64,000 nt of DNA from Niebla homalea (taxonomy: Eukaryota; Ascomycota; Lecanoromycetes; Lecanorales; Ramalinaceae): NCBI GenBank assembly GCA_019925105.1, contig JAHGAU010000007.1:1550001-1614000 (forward strand), in the 5' to 3' direction. Below are positions 43,778 to 55,746 of the stretch, in pieces. The notes under the pieces were generated by a model. The model was given only the letters and a program-made list of their open reading frames with translations. It was not told the origin of the DNA and did not search any database. Position numbers and translations under genes: made by a program. Positions within the stretch are counted from its first letter, which is position 1, and the number at the start of each line of letters is the position of its first letter.

Positions 43778-45586
43778 ATGACTTCCTCGGCGGATCTGCC
43801 TGTCAGCGATGCTTCCTCCTCCACCATGGACCTCCACGCGGATCAGCGTGGCCGCATCATCGGGAGCTCCGTCGCCATCTTCATCATCACGGATGTCTTT
43901 GTCCTGCTCCGACTCGTGTCGCGGAAGCTCGCCAGGGCTGGGTATTGGGTGAGTTCGTGTCATTCATTCAAGAATGGGATTCATCGCGATATCATTATTT
44001 ATCATGGCGTGGTGGGGTACTCCGAGGTTTTGCTAACGCCGCGCCCGTTTGTTTCGTTTATAGTGGGATGATGTTCTCGCTGTTGTTGCGATGGTGAGTC
44101 GCTCGGGGGGGAGTGGTTTTCCCCCCAAAATTTGCAACGCACAAGCCGGTGTGGGATTTTGATGGAAAAGTCGATTAGGTGTTCTCGAATGTACTCTGTA
44201 TCATATGGTTCATCGGTATGTGGGATTTGAGTGTCTTTGTGAAATCCCTTCTTGTGAGGCAAAAACAGCCCGCTAACACGTTTAATTTTCCCCTTTCACG
44301 TGAAGAATTGGGAAATGGGTACGGGCGGCATATCTACATCTGGCCTGAAAATGAGGGTGTGGAGAAGGAGAGGAGGTGGCGGAGGGATTTCTTCGTCTTT
44401 GAGCTCTTCTTCCACACCGCGATCACGATTTGCAAGTTCTCCGTGTAAGATGGCCGAAAGGGGAAAAAGGTTACCGAGGTTTGACTGTCATACTGATCGG
44501 GAGCAATAGCCTAGCATTCTACTTCCGCATCTTCCCTTTCCGCCAGTTCAGGAACATCCTCTTGATCGTGGCTGGCCTCTCACTCGCATACGGAATTTCC
44601 ATCGATATTACCATCTTGTTCCAATGGTAAGTGGATCCGAGCGCCCACTGTAGTATTGGTGACTAAGGAGACGCAATCATAGCCGTCCACTTCATTATCA
44701 GTGGGACTTGGCGGATCCGACCGCACACGGGTCGTGTGTCAATTTCCACGCATTCTTTGTAGGGAAGGGGATCGCGAATGTTTGCCTTAACGCTCTGATA
44801 TTCATATTGGTGAGTGACCGTGTCAGAAGCCTGCACCCTCATGTACGTGGATCGCTAAGTGGCCAAAGCCGATACCGCTGCTTTGGCGTCTCCGGGTCAC
44901 TCTCCGACAGCAGATCATTTTGACATCCATCTTCACACTCGCGGGCTTGTAAGTCTCGTTGATACACATTTGGATGGCCAAACTGCTCACCTGGACACAG
45001 CGTGATTGTGGTTAGTATTGTTTGGATCATTGTGGTTCCCGATGTCACTCAGCCAGATATCACATGTGAGTCTCGTTTTCATCAGCTGTTCCTCTCGGAT
45101 GAATCGACTACCACAGACGCTTGTGATCATGTGGTGCTGTCTGCTAAAACCATTCTGTCAGGGGGGAGCGTCAATTTCGGTATTTGGTCAACCCTCGAGC
45201 CTAATATCGCCGTCATCTGCGCCTGCATACCGAGCCTGAGACCCTTGGAGACGGTCCTCTGTCAGGGTGTCTTCCAGCACCCGCTCATGCCCAGAAGTCT
45301 CAAATCAGCCATGACGAGTGTGAAGTCCTCGAAGCCGAAATGGGGTGGGGAGTCGACCAATTCCGGCGTCGACGGTGGATTCAGTCGATTGGATGAGATG
45401 GACGACTTGCGGCCGCTTGGCCATGGGGTAGAGGTTCGCACGGGGACTCGGCCCGCGTCGAGGCTTGGGAGCGAGGATGCGGGCAGGCCTGCGCAGATGG
45501 CGGTGCCGGATTGGCGGATTGGCGTCAAGACGGATGTTGTTGTTGAAACGTCGGAGCGGTTGACGTATAATGATCGCCTATACTAA
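43778..45586 (+). CDS. Rhodopsin-like (SAT4-type) seven-helix membrane protein
   Basis: Nine exons (43778-43948, 44064-44093, 44179-44215, 44306-44444, 44510-44626, 44683-44809, 44860-44948, 45001-45065, 45117-45586) splice in consistent phase to 414 residues. The family signature is clear: VLLRLVSRKLARAGYW|WDDVLAVVAM, GYGRHIYIW, FFHTAITICKFSVLAFYFRIFP, CRPLHYQWD, then GKGIANVCLNALIFIL, WPKPIPLLWRLRV, IFTLAGF and IWSTLEPNIAVICACIPSLRPL. This is the fungal 'integral membrane/rhodopsin domain' (SAT4, DUF3425-neighbour) family, related to PTH11-type receptors but without a CFEM domain. Seven membrane helices and a long charged cytosolic tail are expected. Two exons are only 30 and 37 nt. The family's biochemical role is not established; roles in sensing the host or surface are known only for PTH11 relatives. 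Confidence 0.92.
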
Positions 45587-46057
45587 AGGAATTTTTATGC
45601 TTTGAAGTTTTTCATATTCGAGAATCATAAAGTTCTATGTGATAAGGAAACAATCAGCGACTCTAAATAATTTGAATGATCTCGACCTTTGGACAAGACT
45701 TTGGGCATCTATCAACATCGTCAAATCAGTGATTCGGACTCTGCTCGCAGATGAGCCACAATAACAAAGATTCATGAAAAATGGCGCGACGATCAGTTGG
45801 TGCGAATTAGTATCCAGAAAGAATAATTCAGCTCATCATCGACCTGCAAGATGAGCAGACATATACTCTCAAGGGTGGAGACTTGCAGAATGGCGACAAT
45901 CCATCAGAGCCTTAAATAGTCGATTGGCTATCAAACTCAACGAGAACAGCTGTCAGCTCGTCGATGGCGATGTCATTGTCCTCGGCTATGGCAGCCTGCT
46001 CCATGATGAACACCATTGAGTCGTATTTCGCCTAGCGTCCCACTCTGAAATCAGTCA
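45587..46057. other. Intergenic, nothing recognised
   Basis: About 470 nt of 3' flank with no motif, next to the Copia Gag relic. Confidence 0.5.
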
Positions 46058-46550
46058 CTAGGAGCCAGGGATTGAGGCTCTAGCATTGAGCAAGTTTATT
46101 TGGTGTTTCTTCAGCTCCCGAGTATAATCATTCAGCGAGGAGTATTTTTGATTAGTCCCTCTCGGAAAAACGGCGAATCGTTTGATGTCTAGCAATTGGG
46201 TCTTCAGCAGCATACAGCTGCTCCAGCTTCTTCCAGATGTGATATGGAATTCTGAGTCCGTTGTATTGCTCGCGGACAAGCGGCTCAATCATGGGATTCA
46301 GGTACCCGAATGCTTTGTCGTAATTCATTTCATGCTCCTTTGGCACTTTCATTGTTGCCGATGAGGCAGTTGCCGTCTTTTGGCCTTCAGTAGTAGTTAC
46401 TTCCACTGTGGGAGTGACGGTCTCCACATCTTTTTCGATCACGTCCCATGCTCCGGGGATGCCAAGTACTGATTTGGCGTCGAGCTTCCATGAAGAGTAA
46501 TTCGAGGGGCCTTTCAGCTTCGGAATCCTGAATATAATAGCGTCAGACAT
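46058..46550 (-). mobile_element. Relic of Ty1/Copia-type Gag polyprotein
   Basis: The minus strand carries the N-terminal part of a Copia-type Gag: IPKLKGPSNYSSWKLDAKSVL, AWDVIE, YLNPMIEPLVREQYNGL and IWKKLEQLYAAEDPIARHQTIRRF. A frame change near 46155 moves the continuation (SSLNDYTRELKKHQINLLN) to another frame, and nothing resembling protease, integrase or reverse transcriptase follows. This is the typical opening of retrotransposon Gag (UBN2/DUF4219-like). No LTRs are obvious. It is a truncated, non-functional copy. Confidence 0.8.
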
Positions 46551-47752
46551 CTTAATGAGCTTTCTCCAGGTGATAGACTGGCGATTGGTAAGATTTTGAC
46601 TGAGGCTCTTTGTCTGGTGATTGGTACCACCTACAGTGAGCTAATGGACGGTTTATGATATCTGATTGATGAACAAGTTAGATGAAAGGAAATAAATCCT
46701 GTCTGCAACTTCATGAGATGGAGGAAGGACAGCGTGACAGGACATTGGCCAAAAGACGTCAACACCTCCAACAAAGACATACAACGACAAGCATCGAAGT
46801 ATGAACTGTCTCAGGCAAGACAGAGAAACTGTAATGATTAGCGCGAATTACGAGATTAGTTACCACAAACGATACGATCACATCATCCCCTTTTTTCCAG
46901 GCAGAGGCTCAACGTACTCTGCACCACCAAGATATGATAGAATATAAGAGGCTCCTCTCACATAAGGGAGAAAGCAAATACTTCGCCTGCAACGCGCCTC
47001 AACAATAATAAGAGGTACACTCGAATAGAGATGTCAACAAGCCGTAGGTCGATCTGAATGTGTACGGCATTCCAATTGTCCATCGCTCCAGCAGCGATCA
47101 CACGAGAGAGAGTAGTACTGACATGAAAACGGTATGGACACTGAAGGCGTTTCTTTCACACTCGTGTGTGCGAGGTCTGAGACAGGGCTGGTGCATGGGA
47201 GACTTAGATATCCCAGATGGGTGGTGAGAGCGCGTGCCTTGGGAAAAGGATCTTGTTTCTATCGTGTGGCGGGATAGCCGGCACAGGTGTGGAAATATGA
47301 TTGTTATACCGCCGTGGCAGGCAACATACCGCGTGTAAACGATCATCCTGGCAAGCGAGCGTTGGAATCAGGTGAGAGCGATTACCCTGGGCTCATTAAC
47401 CCCATGTCATTTTGTGATATATTCCGAGAGAAATTCAGTGTCAGCTACCTCGAGAAACCTGACAGCAAGCTCAGTATGAGGTTATTATGTTTAAAGCTTT
47501 GCCAAAGAAGGTGAAAGCGAATTACAATGTCATTAAACCCGCAACATATCCGAACATCGACTTATTTAGCAGTGAAAGATCCTAGGGTATATCATAGAAC
47601 ATCGCTCACGAAACGCCATCGCTCAGAAGAGAGGACACTGCACCAGAAAATTCTTCCCATATCCCCTCCCGCCCAAGGTCGAAGTTTGTATGCTTGTGTA
47701 TCCAATATTAAACCTCCATCCCACTTCTCGCGGGACTCCAAGCGTGCTGCCC
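46551..47752. other. Intergenic, possibly repeat-derived
   Basis: About 1.2 kb with no recognisable gene. It adjoins the Gag relic and might contain its former LTR or 5' leader, but I see no clear terminal repeat. Confidence 0.4.
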
Positions 47753-49359
47753 TCAATCCCACGGATAATCCTCCTCCTCCACTTTCGTGCATGTCAGATA
47801 CCCTAATCCCCCACCGCCGGCATCTAGTTCCAGATTGTGTTTCATCAGCGGCCTGACCGCCTCCCTCGCCATCCCCTTGATCTCATCCATCTTCCTCTCC
47901 AACCTTTTCAGTGTGTCCCGTCCGTGGTCTTCTGGCCTTGACAGTCTCAAGAACTTCTTGCACTCATCATGCGCTAGGTATGCCGATCCACCTTGTCCCA
48001 ATTTCCTATACAGCGTGCTGGACGTGGCAGCGGATGGAACCGCTCCACCAGCCCCAGCATTGGCAGGGGTAACGATAGTGGGAACACCGCCGATGATATC
48101 GATCAGCCACGACCGAAACAGCGAGAGCGCCAACCAATCCACATATGCATTCTGTGGCGTGACGCGTTCCCCCTTGCTTGTCGTGAGTGTGATGCGGAAA
48201 AGGCGCGCTTCGACCACTATGCGACGCTCGGCGAGTTCGTCCACTTTATCCTCCACCACCTCCATGACGGCTTCTGGCACGCCCCCGCCCCTTGTGAGTT
48301 GGGCCCGCCCACTCGGCCACGCGCCCACCACGTGCACTAGTGCTTCGGCAAAAATCACTTTACTCCTCGCAAGATAGCCAAGTTTTAGATACGAGGGCGG
48401 ATACTTGGCGATCTGCTTCCACAGCCTCCCCTGGAACTGCAGCAGGTGGTGATCGATGCGAGGGCCGACGATGGGGAGGGCGTCGTACATATCGGCGAGA
48501 TGCAGCAGAGTCTTGCATTGGATATAGGCTTCGGCGATGTTGAACGGGTGGAGGCTCGGGGGGTGGTTATAAAAGGTGCGGAGGAGATTGTCATAGTCTT
48601 GGAGGGTTTCAGAGTCGGTGGTGATTGTAGTCGGGGGAGGAGGAGGGGCGTTGGTGGGGTGGTAGGAGGAGCTGGTTTGGGCGGTGGTTGTGGAGAAGCT
48701 GTGGGTCATGTTGCGGAGGAAGGAGGTGGGTTTTGAGGGGGGTGGGGGAGGGGGTTGGGGAGAGTGGGAGGCAGAGCTGCCAAAGAGGGAGTGGGGCTGC
48801 AGTGGCTGGATGAGATTGGGTCAGCTCTGCACGCGACATATTCAAAGGGGCTTGCTGGGGAACGTACCTTCCGCACAAGCATGGGTATATCCTCATCATC
48901 CCCCCAATCCAGCTCATACCTCCATCTGATCTTGCCGTCTCCGGCCCTTTGCGCGTTGCTAGCCTTAGTTGACCCTGTATGTACCGGCAAATCATCATCG
49001 CCATCCTCTCCTATCCTTCCCAACCCTGCACCATTCTGCCGCGACCACTCCTCACTAGTGCTTGCCTCGAAGAAGCCAGAGCACTGGCTCAAAATCAATC
49101 GATGCAGTATATATCTCCTTTCCTGCCCATCTGCCGCAATTACAATCTCGACGTCCCCGGTTTGCGCGAAGTATGGGAACTCGTTCTGCGGACGGTAGTT
49201 GCTGCCACCGCTATGAGAGCGGGATCCGCGGTGGTGTCTGCGCAGTGTGCGCGAGGAGGTTGCTGAGGGGGCGATTGATGGTGCCCGGTGGGACATTGCA
49301 CGGGGAGGCGGTGGAAGGTCTTGGGGAGGCTCGGAGGGTGCGTGGGAGCGAGAGACCAT
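47753..49359 (-). CDS. BTB/POZ-like domain protein
   Basis: Exon 1 (49359-48868) and exon 2 (48805-47753), with a 62-nt GTACGT...CCAG intron in phase 0, give about 514 residues. The N-terminus is Ser/Pro/Arg-rich. A BTB-like core follows (FPYFAQTGDVEIVIAADGQERRYILHRLILSQCSGFFEAS). It is interrupted by an acidic insert and then a Pro-rich linker (encoded by a G-rich stretch, about 48605-48790), after which LLRTFYNHPPSLHPFNIAEAYIQCKTLLHLADMYDALPIVGPRI completes a BTB helix bundle. The C-terminal half includes ALSLFRSWLIDIIGGV and repeated small helical blocks. BTB proteins of this fungal type are often substrate adaptors or transcription-linked, but no DNA-binding or Kelch domain is present. 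It ends with a hydrophilic LTCTKVEEEDYPWD. Confidence 0.8.
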
Positions 49360-49769
49360 GATCAGTGTTTGCTGTGGGGTAGAGGGTCACCAGGGGGTAA
49401 AGTGAGAGGAGGAGGATTTCACTTTAGCATCTCAGGATGGGAAATTGTACTGCAGAGACAGCAAGCGGAACAGGGTCTTTGGATTAAGTTGAGCTGCTGC
49501 TGCTAGAGCTCGTCACACCGGGGGCCGAGAGGCGAGGGTTTATGATGTTCAGCTCGTGCAGGTTGATCACGTCGAGGACATTGAATTGATTGGCTGTGGG
49601 ATCAGCTTGGGCGCCAAGGCTAGCCGCACCAGCCGACCCCTAGTCAACATGCTAATTTTAGGAAGCTCGGAAGCTCGCTCAATAGGGGATAGACACACAC
49701 CAACGAGGAAGAGTGACAACAGATTCTGGAGTGGAGAAAAGTTGACCATTCTCGTCAAGATACATCTAT
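49360..49769. other. Intergenic, promoter of BTB gene and 3' flank of seryl-tRNA synthetase
   Basis: About 410 nt of non-coding sequence. No motif beyond G/A-rich promoter-like tracts. Confidence 0.5.
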
Positions 49770-51410
49770 CTACTTTTTCGCCCCATCTTTAGATTTCTTC
49801 ATCACCTTCTTCGCCTCATCTTTAAATTTCTTTATCACCTTTTGCCCATTCATGTATGGCCAAAGACACGCAGGAATATGTAAAACTTCGCTTTTAGGGT
49901 CCCATCCACATTCCAATATAGCAGCCATAATTCTCGGGATTGCTACTGCAGTGCCATTGACTGTGCTGGGATACTCGGTCTTGTACTTGGACTTGGGTGG
50001 CATTTCGACAAGAGTGTTGAGGCGACGAGTCTGATAATCCGTGCAGATGCTGGTGGAAGTCACCTCTCCCCATCCGCCATTCGAAGTCTCAGTCTGACCA
50101 CCTCCTGTCACTTCACCGTATGCACCTAACGCTTTAGTTTCACGGACTCCCCCGCGTGACGGGAACCAGACCTCGATGTCCTGTTTGCGAGAAGCGCTGG
50201 CACCTAGGTCACTGGCCGGCATCTCCAGGCGGCGAAAGGGTAGACCAAGATTTGATATGATCTCTCTTTGAATGTTAACCATTTCTTCAAAGACGTCTTT
50301 TTCCTTGCCGGGCATTGTCCAAGCAAACATTTCCACTTTTGTAAATTCATGCACGCGATACAGGCCTCGCGCCTCTTTGCCACTTGCGCCTGCTTCAGCT
50401 CTGTAGCATCGACTGGAGCCAACCAGGCGGCGAGGGAGATCACTAAAGTGCATCATGCAATTGGTTTGCATTGCTGCGAAAGGAATTTCTGCTGTCCCTG
50501 CCAGACTCAGGCTTGGCTTCTTCGACTCGGTCGCCTCGGCATCTTGTCGAATATCGTAGACCTGCTGCTCGCCATTCAAGTCGCGAGGGCGAAATCCACA
50601 TGCGCTTCCAAGGTCCGTGTACACTAGAGACGGGGGGGAACATGGCAGATAGCTGTGTGACTGCGCAACAGCCTTGGCATATTGGACCAACGCCTGTTCG
50701 AGCTGCTCTGCCTCGTTCAACAGAAAGTAGAAACCCCACCCACTGGTGGTAGCAGCAGAGGAAAAGTCGATGATGTTCAAGTCTTGCCCAATCCTGACAT
50801 GATCCCGGAGCTCAGTATCGCGGCAGAGTTCTTCGGATGGCTCTCTGATCTCTACGACTTCGGCCATCTTTGTGGGCGTAAATTTATATTTGAGATTAGG
50901 AAGTGAGACAGCCATAGCTTCGATGTGGTCCTGTAATTCCGCCTGCCTCTTGAATTCTGGCGATTCCCTCAACTCTCTCGCCTCTTGTATGTATGCATCT
51001 CGCTCCGATGGCGAAATCACCTCTTCCGACGAAAGCTGTTTCTGAATCTGTTTGAGTCTCTGTCTCTTCTCTACCAGCTTCTTCTCGTTCTCCAACCATT
51101 CTGCATGGTCATTGACAATCCTTCTCGGTAAAAGGGCAAGGTCTGGATAATGTTTGTCTTCGCAGCTCTCAGCGTATTTCCCCACATTGAGACGTATGCT
51201 TTTCTTGTCTATAGATGGTTGCGGTGCTACCGCAGAGGATTCCAGTGGCCGCAGAGCTGCCACTGAGGAGCCTTTCCGGTGTAGACTGAGGCTGCAGCTG
51301 ATGCTCTTTGGCGAATTGGTGCATATTGCTGGGATCGGATTGGATCTGGATAGCCATTTGTAACTTGTTGGCCTAAGCCTCAGCATGCCACGAGAATGGC
51401 TTGAAAGCAA
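49770..51410 (-). CDS. Seryl-tRNA synthetase, mitochondrial type
   Basis: One exon of 546 residues. The N-terminus (MLSSHSRGMLRLRPTSYKWLSR) is basic and rich in Ser/Arg, like a mitochondrial presequence. A coiled-coil arm follows (LENEKKLVEKRQRLKQIQKQL). The class II core has motif 2 with CYRAEAGASGKEARGLYRVHEFTKVE (about 340) and motif 3 with NGTAVAIPRIMAAILE (about 493), plus the Ser-binding TAEIPFAAM block. The enzyme charges tRNA-Ser in mitochondria; DIA4 of yeast is the comparable enzyme. The C-terminus has an unusual Lys-rich extension of about two 11-residue units (KVIKKFKDEAK, KVMKKSKDGAK). The gene is divergent from the UBE2O-type gene, with starts 434 nt apart. Confidence 0.95.
   Translation of the reverse strand: MLSSHSRGMLRLRPTSYKWLSRSNPIPAICTNSPKSISCSLSLHRKGSSVAALRPLESSAVAPQPSIDKKSIRLNVGKYAESCEDKHYPDLALLPRRIVNDHAEWLENEKKLVEKRQRLKQIQKQLSSEEVISPSERDAYIQEARELRESPEFKRQAELQDHIEAMAVSLPNLKYKFTPTKMAEVVEIREPSEELCRDTELRDHVRIGQDLNIIDFSSAATTSGWGFYFLLNEAEQLEQALVQYAKAVAQSHSYLPCSPPSLVYTDLGSACGFRPRDLNGEQQVYDIRQDAEATESKKPSLSLAGTAEIPFAAMQTNCMMHFSDLPRRLVGSSRCYRAEAGASGKEARGLYRVHEFTKVEMFAWTMPGKEKDVFEEMVNIQREIISNLGLPFRRLEMPASDLGASASRKQDIEVWFPSRGGVRETKALGAYGEVTGGGQTETSNGGWGEVTSTSICTDYQTRRLNTLVEMPPKSKYKTEYPSTVNGTAVAIPRIMAAILECGWDPKSEVLHIPACLWPYMNGQKVIKKFKDEAKKVMKKSKDGAKK
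49778..49843 (-). repeat. 33-bp tandem repeat in synthetase C-terminus
   Basis: Two copies of a 33-nt unit (key words atctttaRatttctt and atcacctt) encode the two Lys-rich 11-residue units at the end of the seryl-tRNA synthetase. The unit length keeps the frame. Confidence 0.7.
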
Positions 51411-51844
51411 GGAATGTTGTCAAAGGCTCCTCCTCTTGTTGCGAGAGGTCCGTAGTAAAAGTTCTAGAGAACGCCAAGACTGATATTCCACGTTTTCAAA
51501 GGTTCAATTGCGATCGGTATTCTTGTGGCACTAAATTCAATACCGTATGATAAATCTCTGCCTAGCATTCAAGCGCCGCCCGCCCCCTGAAGCCATACAT
51601 GCACGCGGATAAATTACCAGCATACGCCATACATCTCAGCGCATCGGAAATATTACTCCTCGCTCCGTACGGAAATACGCCGGCGGTGTTTACACTTTTT
51701 GAGTAATGCTTGGGTCGTCTCCCACAATTTGACACACGGGGACACGCATGACATGCACACTTTTACCTCCGTGTGTTGAACCAAGAGATCGCCTTACACA
51801 TGATGACTTTGTACTGCAAATCTGAGCGAGCATAGTTCACCTCT
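51411..51844. promoter_or_regulatory. Shared divergent promoter region
   Basis: The 434 nt between the start of the mitochondrial seryl-tRNA synthetase (minus) and the UBE2O-type E2 (plus) contains no coding sequence and must hold both promoters. I see no TATA box that I could place with confidence. Confidence 0.5.
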
Positions 51845-54800
51845 ATGGATGGAGGCAACATGTCGAGATTTTATACTGAAGATCTGGTAGCTTTGGAAAG
51901 TGATCCAATAATCGTCGGCATTGTTGTTCAAACCTGGAGTGATGTAGATCCAGAATATGGAAGTGCCCAGAGTGAAGTGTATTTTCACAAAGATCTACCA
52001 CGGGCTGTGAAGAGAGAATGGATTGAAAACGCCGTACTCAAGCCTAAATATGTCATCATTGGGTTCATGAATGATGGGGATGGCTATTGTCTCATTGGAG
52101 AGAATTCGCTGCGACTTGTCGATCGGAGTCAGGTGGTCGGCGATGTTGTCAAAAGGAAGTCGTCAGATCACCAAAGTGGAATCGTCATTAGCACCTCCAT
52201 GCAGTGTAGGATCCGCCCATGTTGCACACTTGAGCTCTATCGGGATCTCGTCGAGCTTGGTAACGCAGAGAAACGTTCAAGAAGTGTTTCTTCAACCAAA
52301 GATCTACAGTGTACTCGGTTTGACATGCCTCAAACTGACCTGAGTGTCCCGTCCTCCGGATTGAAACATTGGAACACGTATCGCGAGGATGATTTTATCC
52401 TGTATAAGGACTGCGTTGGTCAAGTTATAGATCTTGTGACTGAAGTGACCATTCGTCTTAAGAACGGCAGCGTAGTCACGGTGGAAGACGCTCTTGAGCT
52501 TGAGGAGCCTTTTTTCTACGATGGATCTCGATCCCTACACATGGCACAGCATCTACACACCTCCGGATATCGAGCTAGGAAGAGTAAGTAGACTGCAAAG
52601 GCAGTATCCCTACTCCTCAACAAGACTTCAAGTTATACGGGTTTGCAAACTAAGGTTTCACGTTTCTCGCAAATTGCGTCCTGCTTATGTTGTACCATGC
52701 TGACTTCACGGTCTGCAGAGCGGACGAACAATAATGTCGTGGACTATCCGACGGATGGTGATTGCCATCCCGGCCAAATTGTGCGAACCAAGAAAGCCAA
52801 CCTGAGGCGTGGCCGATGGAAGTTTGGCTCCTACAATCCGAATATCGAGCCGTACGGAATAGTCGTCGACGTCCGATGCGTGGCATTGGAAATGGAGTGG
52901 CTTTTCCCAAATCCAGACGACTCGTGGGATCCCCAGCGACCTGCTTTGCCTCCAGCTGTACTAAATACGGACGACTTGGAAATGAGTGATATTGTGGTGT
53001 ATGATCGAAATAAGCCGTCTGAAAACGCCATAGCTCCGCATCTGCCCCAAGCATCGTACAGTCCAGATATAGGATTTGGCAATCTGGTGAGGCTCAGAAA
53101 GGAAGCCCATACTACGGAACATCGCACTCAACGAGGTTCTTCTCTGCACTCTGGATTTGCGCATGAGATCCCTCGAATTGAAACTCAAGGATTCGATATG
53201 AATGTTTATCAAGTGTCTCACACGGCCACCCAAGTAAGTGAACCTGGGCTAGTTTGAAAAAGACAGAAGCAACTCTCAGAGCTTGTGTGATGTCCTTTGT
53301 GAGCTCTCTGTTCTGCTGTTCAATATTTACTGTCAAGTGTGAGCTGAATGAAGATTTCCCAGGCGTTAATTTTGTGGCAAGACGGGACTATGAGTGAGGA
53401 GAAGACAGTCTCAGTCGATCCTTATGAAAACGCGGACGAACACGACGTATGGCCAGGTGAAAGAGTCTCCTATCTTCCTTCAGAAGAACAAGTCGTGCGC
53501 GATAACAAGCCTCACGTGCGTTTGAGCAAGGTTGGCATAGTCCAATCTGTGCACTCCTCAAGACGGACAGCAAACATTCGGTGGTGCCATCCTTGTCAGG
53601 TTTTTTTGAACGCAGAAACGGGGAGTTTTAATGACGACATTTCAAGATTTGTGAACGCTGTAAGTGAGCATTCAGTTTTTGCTGGGTTTACTTTCTCTTC
53701 ACGGGGATCAAATGGAATGAAACCATAGTCGCAATGTCGAACAATAAAATGTGCATGGGCGAGCTCTTCAATGGCGCAGCACCCCAATCGAGGCACAAGT
53801 TGTACTGAAAGTGGCGATTTGTAAAGGCCTCACATACTGATTCGCATACGCAGGGAAACCTGACTATCAGCGATGAGATCACAGAAGTGTCTCTTTACGA
53901 AATCAAGGTTTATCCTGCTCTAGACATTGGCCGAGGCTCCATGGTACTGGTGTGCCCAGATGAACAGTCAATGAATGATACCTTCTCCCTGCAGGCTCAT
54001 AGAACGAATTCTACGAATTCTACAACGTCAAATCCGGTCCCTTTAAAAGACTCGTTTGGTGAAGTAGTCGACTTGTGTCTTGATGGAGATATTGTGGTCC
54101 GTTTCTCCTCGTCATCCGGTGCTCCAGAGTTAAAGGTTCCAATGCAACGTGTGGCTTGCCTCTCGTCTGGTGATACTCGCGATGATGATCAGGAAGACTT
54201 TGCTTCCAACCTCGGTAAGTCGTTACACTTGAGGAGACTCCGCGAGATGTCAAAAACGCCTCGATATGCATACTCGGTTCAGTGCTGATCTCATCACAGA
54301 CGGAGAAGATAGCGAGGAAGAAGATAGCGAGGGCGAAGAAGATTCTGATGAAACATGGGAGACTGACGATGAGTTTCAAGATGCAACAGAGAACGTCTCC
54401 TCCAGCAATGAGGGCGAAGCAGAGGGTAAGGAAATGGAAGACGATGATGAGGATCATGTGGAAACAGCAGAAGATCGAGTTAAAGCAGCTCTAGCCAGGA
54501 CGGCTGCAATGTTTAGCCCACCGTCTAAGCCTGCGAAAATGGTCGTTCTCCCTGACGATGCGCCGCAAGATCACCACTTCATTCGAAGCACAACCCAGCC
54601 CCTCAACGGCAACTTTATTGGTCGGGTTGCTAAGGAGCAGAACATACTGTTTTCCGCCCTCCCCGAAGGTAAGCGAGTTCTACCCTTCAGCTTTCGAGGA
54701 CTCGCGAGATATACATGACCGTCACAACATGTTTCCCGAACTGAGTTTTCTCCGTACTGTTTCTCGTTCTTCATCTTAAATTTATTGTCCAATCCCTGAC

Positions 54801-55746
54801 TGATTTATGGATGTGCAGGTATCTTCGCCCGCACCTGGGAGAATCGACTCGATCTTCTTCGAATCCTAATAGTGGGTCCTACCGGCACTCCCTACGAGCA
54901 CGCACCTTTCGTGGTCGACATGCACTACCCGAGCACCTTTCCCGCCACGCCGCCTGACACTTTCTTTCACTCCTGGACCAACAGTGTTGGGAAGATCAAC
55001 CCCAATTTATACGAAGATGGAACAATTTGCCTCAGTCTTCTTGGCACTTGGCATGCGGACGGGAAGAGAGAGAACTGGTCTCCTACTCAATCGAGTGTGC
55101 TTCAGATCATTATGAGCATCCTGGGGCTTGTGCTAGTCGAGGAGCCTTATTACAGTGAGTGAGTATCTCTTCTGTGGTCTTCAAAACAATTCTTCATGAT
55201 GACTCGAGTGCATTTGGCTTGAGTGTGACTCTCGCGGGTTCTAAATCTGAAATCTCAGCCACCTAAATAAATCTGTTTAAAAGGAAGAACATCAACCCCC
55301 TGGCCAAATGCTGCTTTCTTTCCAAGTCAGCTTTGCTAATGAGTCATCTTATTCCAGATGAAGCGGGCTTCGAAGCTCTGGTGAACACGCCCGAATCCTT
55401 CATACCCTCGGCGCTTTACAGCGAGAAAGCTTACATCCTATCCAAAGTCTTTATCAAGACAGCTCTCTCTGCACCTCCCGGTGGTCTTGGAGATGTGATC
55501 AATTGGCTCTATAAGGACGACCAGGGCCCGCAATTACTGAACAAAGTCATTGCTGACTCCAAGCAGATGCAGCTCCATTTGGAAGGTGAAGAGAAGCAGG
55601 AACAGGGTTCAGAGTCACCGACCAAGAAGCCCGAAGGCTGGGCAGATGGAAAGATCAGCACAGGAGCTATGATCTTGCTGAAGAAGAATTTAGAATGGCT
55701 TGAGGGTTATAAGGCGAATGTGGACCAGATGGAGGGAGTTGAGTAG
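51845..55746 (+). CDS. UBE2O-type giant ubiquitin-conjugating enzyme (E2/E3 hybrid)
   Basis: Seven exons (51845-52583, 52719-53233, 53363-53659, 53854-54214, 54300-54668, 54819-55154, 55358-55746) splice in phase to 1001 residues. The first three quarters resemble the CR (SH3-barrel-like) domains of UBE2O ([41 protein letters not shown]). A very acidic segment (54300-54470; [16 protein letters not shown]) precedes the UBC fold. The UBC domain (about 755-870) has [23 protein letters not shown], then the active-site block [18 protein letters not shown] with Cys831; the canonical HPN is replaced by INPN, as in this family. The C-terminal helical extension follows ([26 protein letters not shown]). 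UBE2O in animals ubiquitinates unassembled proteins and histones without a separate E3. Two Met codons (51845 and 51860) are both possible starts. Confidence 0.94.
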
